Source: Alistipes sp. UBA943 (GTDB taxonomy: Bacteria > Bacteroidota > Bacteroidia > Bacteroidales > Rikenellaceae). From it: a stretch of DNA of 13,210 bases. Under the pieces are notes generated by a model. The model did not search any database. It was given only the letters and a program-made list of their open reading frames with translations, and was not told the DNA's origin. How positions within the stretch are numbered: the stretch's first letter is position 1; each line of letters opens with the position of its first letter. Below are positions 6,330 through 13,210 of this stretch, one piece after another. The DNA lies in NCBI GenBank assembly GCA_002293345.1, contig DBDB01000068.1, positions 1 to 13,210 of the forward strand. The letters are read 5' to 3'. The translations under genes were made by a program, and so were the position numbers.

Positions 6330-7226
6330 CTAATGTAGGGTGAGACATGTGCAAGAACCTATTCCGAGCGGCACAACAATCGTACCTCCCTTTTTATCTT
6401 TTCGTGCGACGTGCCACAGTTTCCGCAACGGGATGCGTGTCGCGACGGGCAATCCGAATCGTTGTAAGAGATTCAGAATGCGGGTTTTATCGCTATCAGG
6501 GAGCGTTTCGGAGTGCTCCATAATCAACGCCATACCGATCGAAACCGCCTCGCCATGGGTATATTTACGTGTCGATTTTTCTATCGCGTGACCCAACGTG
6601 TGACCGAGATTGAGCAACTTCCGATCGCCTTTTTCGAAGGGGTCACCCTCCACGATTTTCCGCTTCACGGCACCCGCACGTTCGATCACTTCGCGTAACA
6701 ATGTATCGTCACTACGGAGTGTCTCGAAGGAGGTTTGCTCCAACATATCGAACAATTCGGGATCGCCTATCACGGCACTTTTCACCACCTCCGCCAATCC
6801 CGAACGAAATTCCCGATCGGATAAATTCTTCAAAATCCCCGTGTCGATATGCACGAATTCAGGCTGCGTGATGGTACCCACGATATTTTTGTATCCCCCC
6901 AGATTCACCCCGTTTTTACCCCCTATGGCGGCATCCACCTGCCCGAGGAGTGTCGTTGGGATGAATCCGAACCGCACGCCACGCATGTATGTCGACGCGA
7001 CGAAACCAACCAGATCCGTCACCACTCCACCGCCTATTCCGACGATCAAAGTGTTGCGGTCGGCACCCATTTTCAATAGTTTACGGTGCAACTTTTCAGC
7101 CGTACGGAGCGTTTTTCGGCGTTCACTCACACGGATGCGAATTTCGTTATCGAATTTCGTTAAAAATTTCACGTTTCTCGTGAAATGATTTTTCACCCTT
7201 CGGTCCATTATTGCAATTGTCCGCAT
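6330..7226 (-). CDS. aroB: 3-Dehydroquinate synthase, short form
   Basis: AroB converts DAHP to 3-dehydroquinate in the shikimate pathway, using NAD and a divalent metal. Family signatures are clear: GIGGGVVTDLVGF (63-75, NAD-binding), IPTTLLGQVDAAIGGKNGVN (89-108), metal ligands E146 in GLAEVVK, H209 in NLGHTLGHAIE and H224 in YTHGEAV, and the late DKK (277-279). At 298 residues it is well below the usual 340-370. About 40-50 N-terminal residues that would include the first Rossmann strands are absent, and the C-terminus stops soon after VVPLGIGSCTC. The N-terminus cannot be extended: a perfect -7 box, TACATTTG (7238-7231), lies 4 bases before the ATG and typA begins 52 bp away. Either the mRNA is leaderless or translation starts at the Met at 7208. 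Core catalytic residues remain, so activity is plausible but not certain. Confidence 0.88.
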   Translation of the reverse strand: MRTIAIMDRRVKNHFTRNVKFLTKFDNEIRIRVSERRKTLRTAEKLHRKLLKMGADRNTLIVGIGGGVVTDLVGFVASTYMRGVRFGFIPTTLLGQVDAAIGGKNGVNLGGYKNIVGTITQPEFVHIDTGILKNLSDREFRSGLAEVVKSAVIGDPELFDMLEQTSFETLRSDDTLLREVIERAGAVKRKIVEGDPFEKGDRKLLNLGHTLGHAIEKSTRKYTHGEAVSIGMALIMEHSETLPDSDKTRILNLLQRFGLPVATRIPLRKLWHVARKDKKGGTIVVPLGIGSCTCLTLH

Positions 7227-7230
7227 GATG

Positions 7231-7238
7231 CAAATGTA
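7231..7238 (-). promoter_or_regulatory. -7 promoter box for aroB, implying a leaderless or near-leaderless transcript
   Basis: The minus strand reads TACATTTG, an exact TAnnTTTG match, ending 4 bases before the ATG at 7226. With the usual spacing from this box to the transcription start, the mRNA would begin at or next to the start codon. It is back-to-back with the typA box at 7253-7260. Confidence 0.6.
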
Positions 7239-7252
7239 ACGAAAAAAATCAC

Positions 7253-7260
7253 TACTTTTG
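7253..7260 (+). promoter_or_regulatory. -7 promoter box for the typA-ybaN-rpiB operon
   Basis: TACTTTTG matches the Bacteroidetes -7 consensus exactly and lies 18 bases before the typA ATG, predicting a leader of about 15 nt. Only 14 bases separate it from the opposing aroB box, so polymerase binding at the two promoters probably interferes. Confidence 0.65.
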
Positions 7261-7278
7261 TAGCCTAAAAATCATACA

Positions 7279-9071
<1,793 letters not shown>

Positions 9072-9075
<4 letters not shown>

Positions 9076-9455
9076 AAGCACAACACCTGCGGCCGCTGTT
9101 CGTCATCCTCGGATGCGTGAGCCTCGGGCTCGGATTGGTCGGGATTTTTCTGCCGTTGCTGCCCACGACACCCTTCCTGTTGCTCTCCGCGGCACTGTTC
9201 ATGCGGTCGTCGCAACGTCTCTATGACTGGCTGCTGAATCACAAAACGCTCGGGCCATACATCAGGAATTTTCGAGAGAATCGTGCCATTCCGCTTCGCG
9301 TCAAGATTATCTCCGTCACGCTCATGTGGATCACGATGGGGTACAGCATCCTGTGTGTCGTCGAAAATCACCTGTGGGCACAGTTGTTGCTCCTCGCTGC
9401 GGCGGTGGGCGTGACGTGGCACATCCGGTCGTTCAAAACACTTAAAAAATCATAA
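9072..9455 (+). CDS. YbaN/DUF454-family inner-membrane protein
   Basis: This 127-residue protein matches the small YbaN (DUF454) family in length and signature: an N-terminal hydrophobic hairpin (about 8-45) containing the typical GIFLPLLPTTPFLLLSA stretch, a central polar segment with LGPYIRNFRENRAIP (60-74), and a second hydrophobic hairpin (about 76-116). It is predicted to be an integral membrane protein of unknown function. Its ATG overlaps the typA stop by 4 bp and it ends 2 bp before rpiB, so it is very likely translationally coupled in one operon. Confidence 0.88.
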
Positions 9456-9457
9456 CC

Positions 9458-9889
9458 ATGAAAAAAATCGGTATCGCGTGCGATCACGCAGGGTTCGATA
9501 TGAAGGAGTATCTCGTCGGATGGCTCGCTGCAAAAGGATTCGAGGTGCTCGATTTCGGTACCCATTCCGAAGAGTCGGTCGATTATCCCGATTATGCACA
9601 TCAGCTCGCACATGCTGTGGAAAATAGAGATTTCGACTTCGGAATCGCACTCTGCGGTTCCGGTCAGGGAATGGCAATGACCCTGAACAAGCATGCAGGC
9701 ATTCGTGCCGGAATCGCTTGGGAAGTCGAAATCGCGCGACTCATGAGGCAACACAACAACGCCAATATCCTTGTCCTTCCGGCACGGTTCATCGACAACG
9801 ATCAGGCGACGGAATTCGTGCAGACGTTCCTCGATACGCCCTTCGAGGGGGGACGGCATGAGGCCCGGGTAAAAAAAATAGCGCTGTAA
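9458..9889 (+). CDS. rpiB: Ribose-5-phosphate isomerase B
   Basis: RpiB interconverts ribose 5-phosphate and ribulose 5-phosphate in the pentose phosphate pathway. The 143-residue protein shows the RpiB/LacAB signature: ACDHAG (7-12, D9 and H10 for substrate binding), the anion-hole loop CGSGQGMAM (66-74) with catalytic base C66 at the same position as in E. coli RpiB, and H99 in MRQHNNANIL. Having Cys rather than Thr at the base position points to the RpiB branch rather than galactose-6-phosphate isomerase. It is the last gene of the typA operon; its stop codon sits in the loop of the terminator. Confidence 0.95.
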   Translation: MKKIGIACDHAGFDMKEYLVGWLAAKGFEVLDFGTHSEESVDYPDYAHQLAHAVENRDFDFGIALCGSGQGMAMTLNKHAGIRAGIAWEVEIARLMRQHNNANILVLPARFIDNDQATEFVQTFLDTPFEGGRHEARVKKIAL

Positions 9890-9904
9890 AGCGCTATTTT
9901 TTTT
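9871..9904. terminator. Bidirectional intrinsic terminator between rpiB and the nucleotidyltransferase gene
   Basis: AAAAAAAATAGCGC (9871-9884) is perfectly repeated in inverse at 9891-9904 around the 6-base loop TGTAAA. Each strand has a short GC-rich stem (TAGCGC) followed by a T8 run, a textbook form. The rpiB stop codon is at 9887-9889 inside the loop, and the convergent minus-strand gene ends at 9914. Confidence 0.92.
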
Positions 9905-9913
9905 GTCATTTTT

Positions 9914-10816
9914 CTACACCCACAAATTTTCCGGATATTCGCCCCGATCGACCATCTGTCGAATCGCCGCGACGAGTTCCGGCTTGTCCTCGCGGTACGT
10001 CACACCGAACCACTGTGCCGATGAGTGCAGTACTTTCATCTCCGCATGGCCGCCATTCACCAACTCGTTCACCACCAACGGAATGAAGAATTCCGACTTC
10101 TCCTCGCCCCCGTGTGCCTCCAGGAAGCGGCGGAACGAACGCTCGGAATACAAAAAATAGTCCGGTGTAAATCCGAAAAGATTCATCGACACGGGTGTAT
10201 CCTCACTGAACTCGACATCGTCCTGCAAATCCACGATACGGCCCTCCTCCGTCCGCTCGATATGTTTACGTTCCACGATGCCGGTCAAATTGTCGTCTCT
10301 GTCGACCGTGCAGACGCCGCGTGACACCGTGCCGTTCGCACTCAGCGTCTTGCTCAACTCGTACGCCACCATGCAATATTTATGGAATCCGCCCTTCAGT
10401 CCGTGCAGGTACTCACCGATCGTGCGGAACGCGTCCGCACCATAGAAATCGTCCGCGTTGATCACCGCGAATGGCTCGTGAATCACCTCCTTGGCCATCA
10501 TCACGGCGTGGTTCGTGCCCCATGGTTTGGCGCGTCCGTCCGGTACCGTGAACCCCTCCGGAAGTGTGTCCAGCTCCTGATACACGTACGCCACCTCCAC
10601 CCGGCCGCCGAACCGCTCCGCGTTGAACACCGATTCAAAATCGGCCGCAAAATCGTGGCGTATCACAAACACCACCCGTCCGAATCCCGCCCGGATCGCA
10701 TCGTACACCGAATAATCCAGAATCGCCTCGTTCGAAGGACCCACGCCGTCCATCTGTTTCAACGACCCGTATCGCGAGCCCATGCCCGCCGCTAATACCA
10801 ATAAAGTAGGTTTCAT
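9914..10816 (-). CDS. Nucleotidyltransferase of the sugar-phosphate type (NTP_transferase fold)
   Basis: The 300-residue protein begins with the nucleotidyltransferase signature LAAGMGSRYGSLKQM (8-22), followed by PWGTNHAVM (98-106) and the metal-binding NADDFYG (120-126). It belongs to the GT-A-like fold that transfers NMP to sugar phosphates or related alcohols. The Bacteroidetes proteins of this type are usually annotated only as nucleotidyltransferase; the exact NTP and acceptor cannot be told. The start is the Met of MKPTLLVLAAG. A longer in-frame extension to 10948 would overlap the divergent M23-fold gene and is rejected. It is a single-gene unit, convergent with rpiB and divergent from the M23-fold gene. 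A weak -7-like TATCTTCG precedes it. Confidence 0.88.
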   Translation of the reverse strand: MKPTLLVLAAGMGSRYGSLKQMDGVGPSNEAILDYSVYDAIRAGFGRVVFVIRHDFAADFESVFNAERFGGRVEVAYVYQELDTLPEGFTVPDGRAKPWGTNHAVMMAKEVIHEPFAVINADDFYGADAFRTIGEYLHGLKGGFHKYCMVAYELSKTLSANGTVSRGVCTVDRDDNLTGIVERKHIERTEEGRIVDLQDDVEFSEDTPVSMNLFGFTPDYFLYSERSFRRFLEAHGGEEKSEFFIPLVVNELVNGGHAEMKVLHSSAQWFGVTYREDKPELVAAIRQMVDRGEYPENLWV

Positions 10817-10842
10817 GGGCACGAAGATACAAAAGATTTTTC

Positions 10843-10850
10843 TATCTTTG
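10843..10850 (+). promoter_or_regulatory. -7 promoter box for the M23-fold gene
   Basis: TATCTTTG matches TAnnTTTG exactly and ends only 6 bases before the ATG at 10857, so the transcript would have almost no leader, as also predicted for aroB. It lies in the 40-bp gap shared with the divergent nucleotidyltransferase gene. Confidence 0.65.
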
Positions 10851-10856
10851 TACATC

Positions 10857-11735
10857 ATGAATATCAAGAAATTTCGACAAAATATTCGACACTGGTGGCG
10901 GTGGATCACACATAAGCAACGACTGTCGATGGTTGATCCGCAGACCAATCACGAATCGTGGTACACCTACATCACACGTGGAGGTCTCTCGACGGCGTTC
11001 ATTGCATTCGCGTTGGTGCTGTTCGTGCTCGTCCTCTCGATCGTCGCCTACACACCCATCCTCAACCTCATGCCGGGCTACCGTGTCGATGCCGCAAGGT
11101 CGAGGGAAAACCTCATGGGGAGTCTCATGAGGCTCGATTCGATGGAGCGGATGATGAACGACATGATGACCTACAACCGCAATATCGCCATGATTATGGA
11201 TGGCAAAACACCCGTCGTGAAGTTCATCAGCAATGCCGATACCGCCCGTGTGGATAGAACGCTCGTCGTGCCGTCGCGGGAGGATTCGTTGCTACGCATC
11301 CAGATGGAGGGTGCCGGACCGTACGCGCTCAGCCATGCTCCCGCCACGTCATCCTTGATCCGTGCCGAACTCGCACCACCCGTCGAGGGGATCATTATCG
11401 AACGGTTCGATCTGCGTCGCGATGCGTATGGCGTCCGTATCGCCGCGTCGCCCGATGCGCAAATCGTTGCTGTGAATGACGGTACCGTCGTGATGTCCAT
11501 CTGGACTCCGGAAACCGGTTCCGTGATCGAAATTCAACATGAAAATAACCTCTTGTCGGTATACAAAAACCTGTCCCAATCGGTCGTTACGACCGGTCAG
11601 CACGTCAAACGTGGCGAGGTGATCGGTTCAAACACCGAAAAACTCGCCGGGGGCGGCGAAGCCAAAATCTTTGAGTTCGAGCTTTGGCAGGGAGGGAAGG
11701 CGATGGACCCGGAGTCTTTGATATTGTTCCAATGA
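10857..11735 (+). CDS. Membrane-anchored LytM/M23-fold protein, predicted catalytically inactive
   Basis: The 292-residue protein has a basic cytoplasmic N-terminus, one membrane span (about 44-66), a helical linker (about 78-115) and a C-terminal LytM-like beta domain (about 172-292). The fold is recognisable from VNDGTVVMS, SVIEIQHENN, GQHVKRGEVIGS and FEFELW. The zinc ligands are missing: the HxGxD-type motif reads AYGVRI (190-195), the YxHL position reads YKNL (236-239), and the final HxHFELW reads KIFEFELW (270-277). It therefore probably does not cut peptidoglycan and may act as a regulator or scaffold in the envelope, as EnvC and NlpD do. The start at MNIKKF is favoured over the Met at 10782, which would precede the promoter. 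The gene is co-oriented with dxr, 136 bp downstream. Confidence 0.87.
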   Translation: MNIKKFRQNIRHWWRWITHKQRLSMVDPQTNHESWYTYITRGGLSTAFIAFALVLFVLVLSIVAYTPILNLMPGYRVDAARSRENLMGSLMRLDSMERMMNDMMTYNRNIAMIMDGKTPVVKFISNADTARVDRTLVVPSREDSLLRIQMEGAGPYALSHAPATSSLIRAELAPPVEGIIIERFDLRRDAYGVRIAASPDAQIVAVNDGTVVMSIWTPETGSVIEIQHENNLLSVYKNLSQSVVTTGQHVKRGEVIGSNTEKLAGGGEAKIFEFELWQGGKAMDPESLILFQ

Positions 11736-11861
11736 TTTTGTGGAATTTCGAGGGTGCTTTTCACCGCGCCTCGCTCTTCGTCCGGAGGAGGTACTTCGTG
11801 TACATCCTCCATCCTCATCGTTTCGTTGCGGCAAAAATCCCTCCCCGAAATTCCACAAAAT
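11735..11861. repeat. Inverted-repeat-bounded intergenic element, copy 2, between the M23-fold gene and dxr
   Basis: A perfect 16-bp inverted repeat, ATTTTGTGGAATTTCG at 11735-11750 and its complement at 11846-11861, bounds a 127-bp element. It starts on the last base of the M23-fold stop codon and ends 10 bases before the dxr ATG. Inside is a second stem, 11784-11794 with 11800-11810 (10 of 11 paired, loop TTCGT). TTTTGTGGA, an 8-base gap and GGTGCTTT (11736-11760) match the arrangement at 6190-6214. The element reads open in several frames, including one that extends the dxr frame by 44 codons. It fills the whole gap, so it may carry the dxr leader or promoter or be an inserted repeat. Confidence 0.7.
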
Positions 11862-11871
11862 TGGGTTTCTT

Positions 11872-13023
11872 ATGAATATTAGTATCTCTATTTTAGGCTC
11901 CACCGGCTCCATCGGCACCCAAACGCTCGATATTGTGCGGAGATATCCCGAGAGGTTCCGTGTCGCAGCCCTCACCGCAAACCGCAACTGGGAGCTATTG
12001 GTACAGCAGGCCATCGAGTTCAATCCCGAACGTGTCGTCATTGCCGATAAATCGTATTACACCCAGCTTTGCGATGCGCTTGCCGATACCTCGATACAGG
12101 TGCTTGCCGGCGAGGAGGCGATTTGTGAGGTTGTAAATTCAGGTGACGTCATAGTTAATTCATTGGTGGGATATAGCGGTCTCTATCCCACTCTTGCGGC
12201 CATACGTGCCGGTAAAAAGATCGCACTCGCCAACAAGGAATCGCTTGTCGTCGCAGGTGCCATCGTGATGGATCTCGCGAAACAGCAAAACGTGCCGATC
12301 GTACCCATCGACTCCGAGCATTCGGCCATATACCAGTGTCTCGTCGGTGAAACTTCCCCCGCGCGACGCCTCATCCTCACATGCAGCGGAGGGGCATTCC
12401 GTACGTGGAGCCGTGACGAGATGGAGCGTGCCACCGCTGCACAGGCCCTCAAACACCCCAAATGGAACATGGGACGCAAGATCACCATCGACTCCGCCAC
12501 GTTGGTCAACAAAGGTTTCGAGGTGATCGAGGCACACTGGCTGTTTGGCATGCCGGCATCGCAAATCGACGTGGTCGTACATCCCGAATCCATCGTGCAT
12601 TCGATGGTGGAGTTTGCTGATGGGGCCGTCAAAGCGCAGCTCGGTTCGCCCGACATGCATGTACCGATAGCTTACGCGTTGACACATCCCGAGCGTGTCG
12701 ATTTGGAATCCCCGACGGACGAACCGTTTGACTTCGTCAAACAAGCACCTTTTCACTTTGAAAAGGTGCCGGCTGCGCTGATACCTGCCATGGACATCGC
12801 TTATGATTGCTTGCGACGCGGAGGGAATGCCGCATGCACGATGAATGCCGCTAACGAGGTGGCTGTGGAGGCGTTTCTCAATGGCCGGTGCCGGTTCTTC
12901 GATATCATTGCATCCATCGAACATGCACTCGCCACCGTGCCGTTCATTCCCACACCGTCTCTCGACGACCTCGCCCTCACAGACTCTGAAGCGCGTCGCG
13001 TTGCGAGGGAATTCTTGGGATAA
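11872..13023 (+). CDS. dxr: 1-Deoxy-D-xylulose-5-phosphate reductoisomerase
   Basis: Dxr makes 2-C-methyl-D-erythritol 4-phosphate from DXP with NADPH, the committed step of MEP isoprenoid synthesis. The 383-residue length is typical. Motifs in order: NADPH-binding GSTGSIG (9-15), LANKESLV (119-126), metal-binding DSEHSAI (147-153), the substrate loop LTCSGGAF (169-176), KWNMGRKITIDSATLVNKG (197-215) and HPESIVHSMVEF (237-248). The start is placed at MNISISILGSTG. The frame is open back to 11740, but those 44 codons are translated inverted-repeat DNA. The gene is co-oriented with the M23-fold gene. In many Bacteroidetes the next gene would be the RseP-type site-2 protease; here a FISUMP-like fragment follows immediately instead. 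Confidence 0.96.
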   Translation: MNISISILGSTGSIGTQTLDIVRRYPERFRVAALTANRNWELLVQQAIEFNPERVVIADKSYYTQLCDALADTSIQVLAGEEAICEVVNSGDVIVNSLVGYSGLYPTLAAIRAGKKIALANKESLVVAGAIVMDLAKQQNVPIVPIDSEHSAIYQCLVGETSPARRLILTCSGGAFRTWSRDEMERATAAQALKHPKWNMGRKITIDSATLVNKGFEVIEAHWLFGMPASQIDVVVHPESIVHSMVEFADGAVKAQLGSPDMHVPIAYALTHPERVDLESPTDEPFDFVKQAPFHFEKVPAALIPAMDIAYDCLRRGGNAACTMNAANEVAVEAFLNGRCRFFDIIASIEHALATVPFIPTPSLDDLALTDSEARRVAREFLG

Positions 13024-13024
13024 C

Positions 13025-13210
13025 CTCCTCCCCGCGCCGGGGTACCGTGACGGCTCCAATGGTCAGCTGGGCAGTCGGACTTCCAACGGTTACCACTGGA
13101 CTTCCGCCGCGTACTCCGCCACGCTTGCACGAGGCTTCAGCTACCATTCCGGCGCTACGTATACGACGCATACCGATTTCGTCGGGTGCGGCTTCTCCCT
13201 CCGTTGTATA
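13025..13210 (+). pseudogene. Orphan C-terminal fragment of a FISUMP-like (Fib_succ_major) domain protein
   Basis: In the frame one base over from dxr, the 62 codons from 13025 read as the end of a FISUMP (Fibrobacter succinogenes major paralogous) domain: LPAPGYRDG near the start, SNGYHWTSAAYSA in the middle and GCGFSLRCI at the very end, the family's usual closing GFSVRCV. No start codon, signal peptide or N-terminal domain precedes it, because dxr occupies that DNA up to 13023. It is therefore not an expressed gene as seen. The domain has a C-type-lectin-like fold often found on surface proteins. Many codons in the variable-looking part are NNC (TAC, CAC, TCC, GCC, GGC, TTC, AGC). It could be a decayed gene, a silent recombination cassette or a variable-repeat-like sequence. 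The window ends within or at its last codons. Confidence 0.65.

Noticed and set aside
5218..6354. Longer nitroreductase starting at 6354
   Set aside because: The extra N-terminal 92 residues are translated intergenic hairpin DNA; family homology begins at the Met at 6078.
11740..11871. Real 44-residue N-terminal extension of Dxr
   Set aside because: It lies almost wholly inside the inverted-repeat element, and Dxr proteins start just before GSTGSIG, as MNISISILGSTGSIG does.
13030..13042. Terminator for dxr (CCCCG-CGC-CGGGG)
   Set aside because: The stem is only 5 bp with no T-run, and it lies inside the open FISUMP-like reading frame.
13025..13210. A complete diversity-generating retroelement in the window
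   Set aside because: No reverse transcriptase, Avd or second repeat copy is present in these 13 kb; only the variable-repeat-like fragment can be pointed to.

Overview
The window looks like a stretch of Bacteroidales chromosome, most plausibly a Rikenellaceae/Alistipes-type gut anaerobe. Four start regions carry the Bacteroidetes -7 promoter box TAnnTTTG, the genes are short-leadered with weak or absent Shine-Dalgarno sequences, and the proteins have a Bacteroidetes character. The genus is my inference from style, not a database match. Most of the window is housekeeping: dnaA, a phosphohexomutase, an acetyl-CoA acetyltransferase, a ferredoxin-nitroreductase fusion, a 3-dehydroquinate synthase, typA/bipA, a YbaN-family membrane protein, rpiB, a sugar-type nucleotidyltransferase, a LytM/M23-fold membrane protein and dxr.

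Layout: dnaA (-) ends near a 17-bp bidirectional terminator at the left edge. The phosphohexomutase (+) and thiolase (-) converge on a shared terminator. A 398-bp gap (4820-5217) separates the thiolase from the nitroreductase (-) and holds a nested palindrome plus other hairpins. The nitroreductase is separated from the upstream aroB (-) by about 250 bp of hairpin-rich DNA. aroB and typA diverge from a 52-bp region with two opposed -7 boxes. typA-ybaN-rpiB form a tight operon (4-bp overlap, then 2-bp gap) closed by a terminator shared with the convergent nucleotidyltransferase. The nucleotidyltransferase and the M23-fold gene diverge from a 40-bp gap. The M23-fold gene and dxr are co-oriented, separated by an inverted-repeat element. 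Directly after the dxr stop lies an orphan C-terminal FISUMP-like protein fragment that runs to the window edge.

The genes do not form one pathway: aroB feeds the shikimate route, dxr the MEP isoprenoid route, rpiB the pentose phosphate route and the phosphohexomutase sugar-phosphate interconversion.

The unusual material is what sits between and inside them. (1) Palindrome-rich elements of about 90-150 bp occur in intergenic gaps. Two of them (about 6190-6300 and 11735-11861) share spaced motifs and look like one family. A similar palindrome-rich block of about 145 bp appears to be inserted in frame inside the phosphohexomutase gene, adding about 48 residues just before the GGGEES loop; this resembles the in-frame palindromic elements known from Rickettsia. 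(2) The FISUMP-like fragment has no start codon and no N-terminal part, and its codons are rich in NNC. It could be a silent cassette, a decayed gene, or a variable-repeat-like sequence of a diversification system whose other parts are not in this window.
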